A stretch of 5,283 nt of DNA from an uncultured Solirubrobacterales bacterium (GTDB lineage Bacteria; Actinomycetota; Thermoleophilia; Solirubrobacterales; 70-9): positions 1 through 5,283 of the forward strand of contig CALEMO010000206.1 of assembly GCA_937910825.1 (NCBI GenBank), read 5' to 3'. Positions 1 through 5,283 of this stretch are shown piece after piece (positions within the stretch are counted from its first letter, which is position 1; each line of letters opens with the position of its first letter). The notes below the pieces were generated by a model that saw only the letters and a program-made list of their open reading frames with translations, made no database searches and had not been told where the DNA came from. A program made the position numbers and the translations under genes.

Positions 1-575
1 CGAGCTTCATGGCGCTTGCCGCGGCCACCGGTGGCGAGTTGCGGATCCGGGAGATCGAGCCCCTGGACCTGATCATGATCCGCAGGCAGTTCCGGCGCCT
101 CGGCTTCCAGTCGGTGGTCGAAGGCCGGGACGTGATCGTTCCGCCGGCCCAGAACCTGCGGGTTCAGGCGGATGTCGGCGGCGCAATCCCGAAGATAGAG
201 GATGGTCCCTGGCCGGCTTTCCCGGCGGACCTGACCTCGATCGCCCTGGCACTCGCCACGCAGGCTGAAGGCGAGATCCTGATCTTCGAGAAGATGTTCG
301 AGAACCGCCTCTTCTTCGTCGACAAGCTGGTCGCGATGGGCGCACGCATCACGCTCTGCGACCCCCACCGGGCAATCGTTTCGGGTCCGAGCCGGCTCCA
401 CGGAGAACGCGTCGACAGTCCGGATATCAGGGCGGGCATGGCGATGTTGATCGCCGCACTGGCCGCTGAAGGAAAGTCGGAAATCGGCAACATCCGACAG
501 ATCGACCGCGGCTACGAAAATATCGAAGCCCGGCTGCAGTCGCTTGGTGCCCACATCGAGCGCGTAGAGGAATAG
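1..575 (+). CDS. murA: UDP-N-acetylglucosamine 1-carboxyvinyltransferase (MurA), C-terminal part
   Basis: MurA transfers enolpyruvate from PEP to UDP-GlcNAc, the first committed cytoplasmic step of peptidoglycan synthesis. The reading frame is open to the window edge (Ser-Phe precede the Met at 9), so the gene begins upstream and that Met is internal. About 190 residues are visible, matching roughly the last 190 of E. coli MurA. Numbering from the Met at 9, FPAD at 71-74 carries the Asp equivalent to the E. coli general base D305. FENR at 97-100 is a family hallmark, and IDRGYE at 165-170 holds the Arg equivalent to R397. The protein ends in GAHIERVEE, like the E. coli C-terminus. FENR and DRGYE argue against the related EPSP synthase AroA. 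The PEP-binding loop Cys (E. coli C115) lies outside the window. A segment before FPAD ([13 protein letters not shown]) is longer than in E. coli. The TAG stop is 10 nt before hisZ, so co-transcription with the his genes is likely. Confidence 0.95.
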   Translation, partial: SFMALAAATGGELRIREIEPLDLIMIRRQFRRLGFQSVVEGRDVIVPPAQNLRVQADVGGAIPKIEDGPWPAFPADLTSIALALATQAEGEILIFEKMFENRLFFVDKLVAMGARITLCDPHRAIVSGPSRLHGERVDSPDIRAGMAMLIAALAAEGKSEIGNIRQIDRGYENIEARLQSLGAHIERVEE

Positions 576-585
576 CGGGGCTGCC

Positions 586-1569
586 TTGATCCACCCGATC
601 CCTCCAGGCACCCGCGATGTGCTGCCAGACGAGATGCGCGAACTGCGTTGTCTCCAGACGACCCTGCTTGACGTCTTCGAGAAGCACGACTTCAACGAGG
701 TCCGTACGCCGACCATCGAATATGCCAACGTCGTTGATCGTGACGATTGGGTTGATTCCGGCGCCTACCGCTTTTTCGACGATCGTGGCGAACTGCTGGC
801 GCTGCGTACCGACATGACCATCCCGATCGCCCGGCTGGTGGCGACCCGCTTCGGCGAGGTCGAACCGCCGTACCGCCTGAGCTACATGGCAAACGCCTAC
901 AAGGCGGTTACTCCCCAGCGCGCGCAGCTGCGTGAGTTCGGTCAGGCCGGAATCGAACTGATCGGGATAGGTGGAGCCGAAGGCACAGCAGAAGTGGTTG
1001 AAGTGCTGACTCGCTCGCTCGATGCAGTCGGCTTGGGACGCTCCGTGGTCGGCCTGGGGGATTCGCACCTCTGGGGTTGCCTGCTGGCCGACTTCTCTGC
1101 CGGTGAAGACCTGATCCGAAAGACCGCGACCCGATTGGCAGACCACGACATCGTCGGGCTGGAAATCGAACTTGAGAGTGCCGGAAAGCTCAGCAACGAG
1201 CAGATCTCGGCTGCGGTCGAGTTGACCCAGTTGCGTGGCGGACCTGAGGTCATCGCTACCGCGCGCGGAGCCGGCGGCAGTTCATTCGAAGCGAGCCTCG
1301 ACAGCCTTCAGCAGAACTACGACGCGATCGTCAGCCGGGGCGGAGCCGACCGGATCCAGGTCGATCTGGGCATGCTGCGAGACCTTGGCTATTACAGCGG
1401 ACCGATCCTCGAGGTCTATGAGCCGTCGGTCGGTGAGGTCCTTGGCGGAGGCGGACGCTACGACGGCTTGATGCAGAAGTTTGGCGTCGATCAGCCAGCA
1501 GCCGGCTTCAGCCTCTATGTGGAGCGCCTGCACAAAGCCCAGCTTGAGGGCGGGGCCGCCGATGTTTGA
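586..1569 (+). CDS. hisZ: ATP phosphoribosyltransferase regulatory subunit HisZ
   Basis: HisZ is a catalytically inactive paralogue of histidyl-tRNA synthetase that associates with short-form HisG, enabling activity and histidine feedback inhibition. The 327-residue product has the class II synthetase core: PGTRDVLPDEM at 7-17 (motif 1 region), LRTDMTIPIAR at 73-83, YRLSYMANAYK at 96-106 followed by REFGQAGIELIG at 116-127 (motif 2 region), MLRDLGYYSG at 263-272, and GGGGRYDGL at 287-295. The protein ends about 30 residues after the last motif, so it lacks the anticodon-binding domain of HisRS (about 420 residues). RTDMT rather than the RPEGT-like HisRS motif and the position directly before hisG both support HisZ over HisS. 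The start is TTG: an in-frame TAG lies at 565-567, and no other usual start codon occurs between it and the conserved PGTRD. GGGG at 577-580 is a possible weak Shine-Dalgarno. The gene overlaps hisG by 8 nt. Confidence 0.93.
   Translation: MIHPIPPGTRDVLPDEMRELRCLQTTLLDVFEKHDFNEVRTPTIEYANVVDRDDWVDSGAYRFFDDRGELLALRTDMTIPIARLVATRFGEVEPPYRLSYMANAYKAVTPQRAQLREFGQAGIELIGIGGAEGTAEVVEVLTRSLDAVGLGRSVVGLGDSHLWGCLLADFSAGEDLIRKTATRLADHDIVGLEIELESAGKLSNEQISAAVELTQLRGGPEVIATARGAGGSSFEASLDSLQQNYDAIVSRGGADRIQVDLGMLRDLGYYSGPILEVYEPSVGEVLGGGGRYDGLMQKFGVDQPAAGFSLYVERLHKAQLEGGAADV
1546..1555 (+). promoter_or_regulatory. Probable ribosome binding site of hisG
   Basis: The purine-rich run GAGGGCGGGG lies inside the end of hisZ. 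Its 3' edge is 6 nt from the ATG at 1562 and the GAGGG core is 11 nt away. It supports the ATG at 1562 over the in-frame ATG at 1481, which would put 27 non-conserved residues in front of HisG. Confidence 0.6.
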
Positions 1570-2224
1570 GCTGCTGAACGATCCTGAAGGGCCGCTGAAG
1601 CTCGCTGTGCCTCGCGGCGCCCTGCTGGATGAAACCCTCGACCTGCTGGACTCGATCGGGATCGATACCGCCGGGGTGCGAAGCGACTCCCGGTCACTCG
1701 TCTTCGACGGTGGTGAGCTGACTCTGGTCACGATGCGTCCATATGACGTGCCGACCTATGTCGAAGCAGGTGCGGCCGACCTTGGCATAACCGGCAAGGA
1801 CGTGCTGCTGGAGCAGGCCGACCGATCGGTATATGAGCTGGTGGATCTCAAGAACGGTTATTGCCGCATGGTGCTGGCCACCCAGAAGGGCGACCCCGGC
1901 CCGAGCGAGCACCAGCGTCGCCTGGGCATGATGAGGATCGCCACCAAATATCCGCGCATAGCGGAGGAATACTTCGAAGCACACGGCCGTCAGGTCGAGG
2001 TGGTCGAAGTGAAAGGTTCGATCGAACTCGCGCCGCTGGTCGGGCTGGCCGACGGAATCGTTGACCTGGTCGCCACCGGCCGCACCCTGGAAGAGAACAA
2101 CCTCGAGGTACGCGAGGAAATAGTCGAGTGCACGGCCCGCCTGGTCGCCAATCGTGTCTCCTACAAACTGCGCGCGGCTGAAGTCGACCCACTGGTCCGT
2201 CGTCTGCGGGAGGCCGCCGGGTGA
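1562..2224 (+). CDS. hisG: ATP phosphoribosyltransferase catalytic subunit, short form (HisG)
   Basis: HisG condenses ATP with PRPP to give N1-(5-phosphoribosyl)-ATP, the committed and normally feedback-regulated first step of histidine synthesis. The 220-residue product shows LKLAVPRGALLDETL at 12-26, DVPTYVEAGAADLGITGKD at 62-80, MRIATKYPRIAEEYF at 124-138, and the PRPP-binding signature ELAPLVGLADGIVDLVATG at 155-173 followed by RT. Length and the absence of a C-terminal regulatory domain mark the short form (long HisG is about 280-300 residues); short HisG depends on HisZ, encoded just upstream. The ATG at 1562 begins inside the end of hisZ (8 nt overlap, ATGTTTGA). About ten residues precede the conserved LKLAVPRG, slightly more than in many homologues. 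The last codon and TGA overlap the hisD GTG start by 4 nt (GTGA), implying translational coupling. Confidence 0.95.
   Translation: MFELLNDPEGPLKLAVPRGALLDETLDLLDSIGIDTAGVRSDSRSLVFDGGELTLVTMRPYDVPTYVEAGAADLGITGKDVLLEQADRSVYELVDLKNGYCRMVLATQKGDPGPSEHQRRLGMMRIATKYPRIAEEYFEAHGRQVEVVEVKGSIELAPLVGLADGIVDLVATGRTLEENNLEVREEIVECTARLVANRVSYKLRAAEVDPLVRRLREAAG
2208..2213 (+). promoter_or_regulatory. Shine-Dalgarno of hisD
   Basis: GGGAGG lies 7 nt before the GTG at 2221 and is the best Shine-Dalgarno match in the window. It sits within the last hisG codons and confirms the GTG start for hisD. Confidence 0.75.
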
Positions 2225-3510
2225 TTCACCGCCGGCTTGAATGGACCGAGCCGGAAAAGCTGGCCGCCGAAATCCGCGAATGGTTCGGCAGCGGGTCAGG
2301 CGACGTTGATGTGAGCGCGATCGCCGATGCGGTGGCGCAGGGTGGGGACCGGGCCGTAATCGAGCTCACCAATCGATACGACGCGACCGAAGCAACGATC
2401 GAAAGCCTTGAAGTAGGCCTCGGACAGGCGGAAGAGGCGCTTGAAGACCTTGATCCGGGGCTCGAGGCGGCTCTCAGAACCGCTGCTGAAAATGTGCGTC
2501 TGGTCGCCGAAGCGCAGCTCGGAGGGGACGAGAAGAAGGTTGAACTTCCGCAGGGCCAGTCCGTGATCGTCGGCGAAGTCGCTGTGGTGTCTGCGGGGAT
2601 TTACGCGCCGGGTGGCCGGGCAACCTACCCGTCGTCCCTGATCATGGGCTGCGTACCGGCCCGGGTGGCGGGGGTTGAGCGACTGGTTGTCGTTTCGCCG
2701 CCGGGTCCCGATGGCAAAATCGACCGGACGACCCTTGCCGCGGCGGCGATCTGCGGCGTCGACGAGATCTACGCAATGGGTGGAGCGCAGGCGATCTTCG
2801 CCCTCGCCCGAGGTACCGAATCGATCGAGCCGGTTGACGTGATCGCCGGTCCCGGAAACGACTGGGTCCAGGCAGCAAAGAAAGCGGTCTTCGGAGAAGT
2901 GGGCATCGATTCGCTGGCCGGGCCATCCGATCTGATGATCGTGATCGGGGAGGACACGGATACGGGCATCGCTGCTCTTGATCTCTGCGCCCAGGCTGAG
3001 CATGGAAGTGAGAGCCCTCTGCTCGCCGTGGGCCCGAGCGATTCGGCACTCGACGGCCTGGTGGCCGAAGTTGACCGCATCGCCGCAGATAACCCGAGCG
3101 TCAAGGACTGCAGACTGACCTGTGTGGTGGCGCCAGACGCCAACCTGGCAATCGAGTTGGCCAATTCATTCGCGCCTGAGCATCTCCAGCTGATGGACGC
3201 GGAGTCCGCCAACATGGCCGATCGAATCCGCACCGCGGGCTGTGTCTTCACCGGCCCCGAGTCCGCCACAGCCTTCGGTGACTACATCGCCGGTTCGAAC
3301 CACATATTGCCGACCGACGGCACCGGCAAGATTTTTGGCCCACTTTCGCCGCAGACCTTCCGGCGCAAGACTGCGCGGGTAAGCTTGGACCACGCGGCAG
3401 TTTGCCGCCTGGCCGGACCGCTGGATGCCGTTGCCAGGGCGGAAGGACTGCCGGTCCATGGTAAATCGGCGACCGCGAGAATGGACCCCGACCGGAGCAG
3501 AAATGGCTAG
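2221..3510 (+). CDS. hisD: Histidinol dehydrogenase (HisD)
   Basis: HisD is a zinc enzyme that performs the last two steps of the pathway, oxidising L-histidinol to L-histidine through histidinal with two NAD+. The product has 429 residues, the normal family length. Visible motifs in order are GIYAPGGRATYPSS at 126-139, MGGAQAIFALARGTE at 186-200, IAGPGNDWVQAAKKAVFG at 208-225, GPSDLMI at 234-240, the zinc region CAQAEHGS at 256-263, FAPEHLQL at 317-324, GDYIAGSNHILPT at 353-365, and a C-terminal LPVHGKSA at 410-417. By family alignment the zinc ligands are Q258, H261, D354 and H413, and the catalytic pair is E320/H321; all are present, so the enzyme should be active. The GTG start is supported by GGGAGG 7 nt upstream. 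It overlaps hisG by 4 nt and hisB by 8 nt. The hisC gene often found next to hisD is not here. Confidence 0.97.
   Translation: MIHRRLEWTEPEKLAAEIREWFGSGSGDVDVSAIADAVAQGGDRAVIELTNRYDATEATIESLEVGLGQAEEALEDLDPGLEAALRTAAENVRLVAEAQLGGDEKKVELPQGQSVIVGEVAVVSAGIYAPGGRATYPSSLIMGCVPARVAGVERLVVVSPPGPDGKIDRTTLAAAAICGVDEIYAMGGAQAIFALARGTESIEPVDVIAGPGNDWVQAAKKAVFGEVGIDSLAGPSDLMIVIGEDTDTGIAALDLCAQAEHGSESPLLAVGPSDSALDGLVAEVDRIAADNPSVKDCRLTCVVAPDANLAIELANSFAPEHLQLMDAESANMADRIRTAGCVFTGPESATAFGDYIAGSNHILPTDGTGKIFGPLSPQTFRRKTARVSLDHAAVCRLAGPLDAVARAEGLPVHGKSATARMDPDRSRNG
3493..3497 (+). promoter_or_regulatory. Shine-Dalgarno of hisB
   Basis: CGGAG lies 5 nt before the ATG at 3503, within the final hisD codons. 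It supports 3503 over the in-frame ATGs further upstream (3425, 3458), which fall deep inside hisD and would add residues unlike the family. Confidence 0.65.
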
Positions 3511-4093
3511 ACGAGCAGAAATCAAGAGAACGACCAACGAGACGAGCATCGAGCTGAAGCTCGACCTGGATGGAGGAGCGGCTGCCTCTGAAACCGGAGT
3601 CGGCTTCTTCGACCACATGCTCGACCTGCTCGCCCGTCACGGCAACCTTGGCCTCGACGTCCGGGCGACCGGCGACCTTGAGACCGGCTCACACCACACG
3701 GTCGAAGACGTAGGCATCGTCCTCGGGCAGGCGATCGATCAGGCTCTGGGCGACCGGAGCGGCATCCGCCGCTATGGATCGGCGGTGGTCCCGATGGACG
3801 AAGCGGCCGCCGAATGTGCGATCGATATCTCCGGGCGTCCGCTCTTGGTTTTCAGGGGTGAAGTCCCGGTGACGTCGATTTCGAACTTTGAAACCGAATT
3901 GACCGAAGAGTTCTTTCGGGCGGTTGCCAACGCAGCGAAAATGACGCTCCACATGGAGATCCGGTACGGCTCGAATGTGCATCACATGATCGAAGCGGCC
4001 TTCAAGGCTTTCGCGAGGGCACTCAGGGTGGCGGTTTCGATCGACCCCGACGAAAAGGGCGTGCCCAGTACCAAAGGCACGCTGAATAGTTGA
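3503..4093 (+). CDS. hisB: Imidazoleglycerol-phosphate dehydratase (HisB, monofunctional)
   Basis: HisB dehydrates imidazole glycerol phosphate to imidazole acetol phosphate in the cytoplasm. The 196-residue product is the typical length for the dehydratase alone; the N-terminal histidinol-phosphatase domain of the bifunctional E. coli HisB is absent. It starts RRAEIKRTTNETSIE like its family. Conserved elements are ETGVGFFDHMLDLLARHG at 30-47, the metal motif HHTVEDVGIVLG at 64-75, LGDRSGIRRYG at 82-92, MDEAAAECAIDISGRP at 98-113, and a second metal motif NVHHMIEAAFKAFARALR at 148-165. The two HHxxE-type repeats bind the Mn ions of the active site and are intact. The ATG at 3503 has CGGAG 5 nt upstream and overlaps the end of hisD by 8 nt (ATGGCTAG). 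The end overlaps hisH by 4 nt (TTGA). Confidence 0.97.
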   Translation: MARRAEIKRTTNETSIELKLDLDGGAAASETGVGFFDHMLDLLARHGNLGLDVRATGDLETGSHHTVEDVGIVLGQAIDQALGDRSGIRRYGSAVVPMDEAAAECAIDISGRPLLVFRGEVPVTSISNFETELTEEFFRAVANAAKMTLHMEIRYGSNVHHMIEAAFKAFARALRVAVSIDPDEKGVPSTKGTLNS

Positions 4094-4728
4094 ACGGCGC
4101 CCCGGCACTCGCCATCCTCGATTACGGGATGGGCAACCTGCGCTCGGTCGAGAAGGCGTTGGAGAAGGTCGGTGCCCGGCCATCCATCACCTGCGACCCG
4201 GAAGCGATAGCCGGCGCCGACGGCCTCGTTCTGCCGGGAGTCGGTGCTTTCCCGCGGGCCATGTCGAAGATTCGGGAGCGTGGGATCGACTCTCTCCTTG
4301 ATGATGCGGCCGCGCAGGACAAGCCGATTCTCGGGATCTGTCTCGGCCTGCAGCTGCTTTTCGATTCATCGGTCGAGCTGGGCGGCGACGAAGGCCTCGG
4401 CCTGCTGTCCGGCCCGGTGAACCAGATCCCGTCTGGTGGCCGGAAGATCCCGCATATCGGCTGGGCCGCTGTGAGCTGGCAGCAGACATCCCCTTTGATC
4501 GACGGACTGAGGCCTGGCGAGCCGTTCTATTTCGTGCATTCGTTCGTCCCCGAGCCCGAAACCGACGAGATCGTCGGTACGGCCGAGTATGGAGGACACT
4601 TTGCCTGCGTGGCATCGCGTGGCAATACCTACGGCGTTCAGTTTCACCCGGAAAAATCGAGCATGGCCGGACTCCGGCTACTCACGAACTTCGTCTCGAT
4701 CTGCAAGCGCAGCGAGTCCCCGGAATGA
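4090..4728 (+). CDS. hisH: Imidazole glycerol phosphate synthase, glutamine amidotransferase subunit (HisH)
   Basis: HisH hydrolyses glutamine and passes ammonia to HisF, which converts PRFAR to imidazole glycerol phosphate and AICAR. The product has 212 residues, close to the usual 200-210. It is a class I (triad) amidotransferase: LDYGMGNLRSV at 10-20, PGVGAF at 49-54, nucleophile elbow GICLGLQLLF at 82-91 with C84, PHIGW at 121-125, YFVHSF at 147-152, and YGVQFHPEKS at 181-190 with H186 and E188. The triad C84/H186/E188 is complete. The TTG at 4090 is the only usual start codon between the in-frame TAG at 4087-4089 and the conserved DYGMGN, so the start is well fixed. No good Shine-Dalgarno precedes it (AAAGG at 4073-4077 is 12 nt away), so translation probably depends on termination of hisB at the TTGA overlap. 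Its partner gene hisF is not in the window. Confidence 0.96.
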   Translation: MNGAPALAILDYGMGNLRSVEKALEKVGARPSITCDPEAIAGADGLVLPGVGAFPRAMSKIRERGIDSLLDDAAAQDKPILGICLGLQLLFDSSVELGGDEGLGLLSGPVNQIPSGGRKIPHIGWAAVSWQQTSPLIDGLRPGEPFYFVHSFVPEPETDEIVGTAEYGGHFACVASRGNTYGVQFHPEKSSMAGLRLLTNFVSICKRSESPE

Positions 4729-5283
4729 TTCTCTACCCGGCCATAGACATCCTCGGTGGCAGGGCGGTTCGCCTGCTCCAGGGCGAGTACGACCAGGAAA
4801 CGGCCTACGACGACGATCCCGTTGATGCGGCACGGCGGTGGGCGGACGGTGGCGCGACCTACCTTCATGTGGTTGATCTCGACGGAGCAAAAGCCGGCAT
4901 ACCGGTCAACCTCGAGACGATCAGGCGAATCGCCGGATCGGTCGACTGCCCGATCGAGGTCGGCGGTGGGCTGCGAACCCCGGAAGCGGTGGCCAATGTG
5001 CTTTCGGCCGGGGCGGCCCGGGTCGTGATCGGTACCGCTGCTCTCCGGGACCCGCAGTTCCTCTCCCATGCGATCGCTAAGAACGGCGCCCAAAAGGTTG
5101 TCGTTTCGGTTGACGCCAGGGGCGGCAAAGTTTCGCTGGCGGGCTGGACCGAGTCCAGCGGCGTCGATGTGGCCGATGCGGTCGCTGACTTGAGCGGTCG
5201 TGGGGTGGAGCGCTTTCTTTTTACACCGATCGAAGTGGACGGGATGATGACCGGCCCAAACCTGCCTGAGTTGGCCAGAGTGG
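4725..5283 (+). CDS. hisA: ProFAR isomerase (HisA), 5' part, truncated by window end
   Basis: HisA isomerises the aminoaldose ProFAR to the aminoketose PRFAR by an Amadori rearrangement, producing the HisF-HisH substrate. The visible 186 residues (of a usual 240 or so) cover most of a beta/alpha barrel: YPAIDILGGRAVRLLQG at 4-20, HVVDLDGAKAG at 48-58, IEVGGGLR at 77-84, IGTAAL at 102-107, VSVDARGGKV at 127-136, AGWTESSG at 139-146, and TPIEVDGMMTGPN at 167-179. D8, D130, T167 and D172 line up, with a constant offset in the later part, with T. maritima HisA D8, D127, T164 and D169, so the catalytic set is present. The C-terminal phosphate-binding strands lie beyond the window. The ATG overlaps the hisH stop by 4 nt (ATGA) and has no strong Shine-Dalgarno, suggesting coupling. 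GWTESSG and Ala rather than Arg at 139 favour HisA over the bifunctional PriA. Confidence 0.94.
   Translation, partial: MILYPAIDILGGRAVRLLQGEYDQETAYDDDPVDAARRWADGGATYLHVVDLDGAKAGIPVNLETIRRIAGSVDCPIEVGGGLRTPEAVANVLSAGAARVVIGTAALRDPQFLSHAIAKNGAQKVVVSVDARGGKVSLAGWTESSGVDVADAVADLSGRGVERFLFTPIEVDGMMTGPNLPELARV

Larger units (their letters stand above)
1..5283 (+). other. Probable single transcription unit murA-hisZGDBHA
   Basis: Seven genes run on one strand with one 10 nt gap (576-585) and overlaps of 8, 4, 8, 4 and 4 nt at the five following junctions. No intergenic space could hold a terminator, leader peptide or attenuator. Any his promoter must lie upstream of the window or inside the murA coding sequence; I see no convincing -35/-10 pair there. 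Operon membership is inferred from spacing alone. Confidence 0.75.

Noticed and set aside
9..575. ATG at 9 as a true start of a short murA-like gene
   Set aside because: The frame is open upstream to the window edge, and the residues around this Met match the middle of MurA (FMALAAA corresponds to FLVAAA of E. coli).
427..1146. A 239-codon open frame on the - strand across the murA/hisZ junction
   Set aside because: It lies antisense to two clearly conserved genes, its translation resembles no known family, and long antisense frames are expected in GC-rich coding DNA.
1481..1561. Upstream in-frame ATG at 1481 as the hisG start
   Set aside because: It would overlap hisZ by 89 nt and add 27 residues not seen in HisG. 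The ATG at 1562 has a purine-rich site at normal spacing.
586..1569. hisS (histidyl-tRNA synthetase) as an alternative to hisZ
   Set aside because: The product stops at 327 residues without an anticodon-binding domain, has HisZ-type motif variants, and overlaps a short-form hisG.
2296..3003. A 235-codon open frame on the - strand inside hisD
   Set aside because: It is fully antisense to hisD, whose motifs are intact. The composition (rich in Arg, Asp and His) is typical of a shadow frame.
3425..3502. Upstream in-frame ATGs (3425, 3458) as the hisB start
   Set aside because: The extra residues are hisD read out of frame, and the conserved HisB N-terminus begins just after the ATG at 3503.
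2317..5077. HIP1 octamer GCGATCGC (2317, 5070) as a sign of a cyanobacterial genome
   Set aside because: Only two copies occur, and the excess belongs to the shorter word CGATCG in general. The gene order and MurA type do not suggest a cyanobacterium.
4644..5093. A 149-codon open frame on the - strand over hisH/hisA
   Set aside because: It is antisense to the conserved HisA N-terminal half, with no recognisable domain or ribosome binding site.
1..5283. A novel system such as a defence module, mobile element, CRISPR array or biosynthetic novelty
   Set aside because: Essentially every base lies in recognisable murA or his coding sequence. No repeats, integrase-like genes or unexplained frames remain.

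Overview
This window is a tightly packed, single-strand block of housekeeping genes: the 3' end of murA (peptidoglycan synthesis) followed by six histidine-biosynthesis genes in the order hisZ-hisG-hisD-hisB-hisH-hisA, with hisA cut off by the window end. Every gene is on the + strand. The only non-coding DNA is the 10 nt between murA and hisZ; every other junction overlaps by 4 or 8 nt. No RNA gene, mobile element, CRISPR array, terminator or convincing promoter is visible, and no stretch without a gene exceeds 10 bases.

The DNA is GC-rich (low 60s percent by eye), strongly GC-biased at third codon positions, and uses GTG and TTG as well as ATG starts. A high-GC bacterium is certain. The MurA subtype, the hisD-hisB-hisH-hisA order and the HisZ plus short HisG pair suggest a deep-branching actinobacterium such as Thermoleophilia (Solirubrobacterales-like). 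That placement is an inference from memory of gene content, not a search result.

Layout: 1-575 murA C-terminal part; 586-1569 hisZ (TTG start); 1562-2224 hisG, short form; 2221-3510 hisD (GTG start); 3503-4093 hisB, dehydratase only; 4090-4728 hisH (TTG start); 4725-5283 hisA, 5' part.

The genes cover much of one pathway. HisZ-HisG makes phosphoribosyl-ATP (step 1). HisA isomerises the ProFAR intermediate. HisH supplies ammonia to HisF, which is not in the window, to form imidazole glycerol phosphate. HisB dehydrates that product, and HisD oxidises histidinol to histidine at the end. HisI/HisE, HisF, the aminotransferase HisC and a histidinol-phosphatase are absent here; hisF and hisI could follow hisA, while hisC is missing from the hisD-hisB position it often occupies in actinobacteria.

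I found no undescribed system. The points most worth a second look are the marked excess of the palindrome CGATCG (17 sites in all reading frames), the murA-his linkage, the missing hisC, and a HisA that looks canonical rather than the bifunctional PriA of many actinobacteria.
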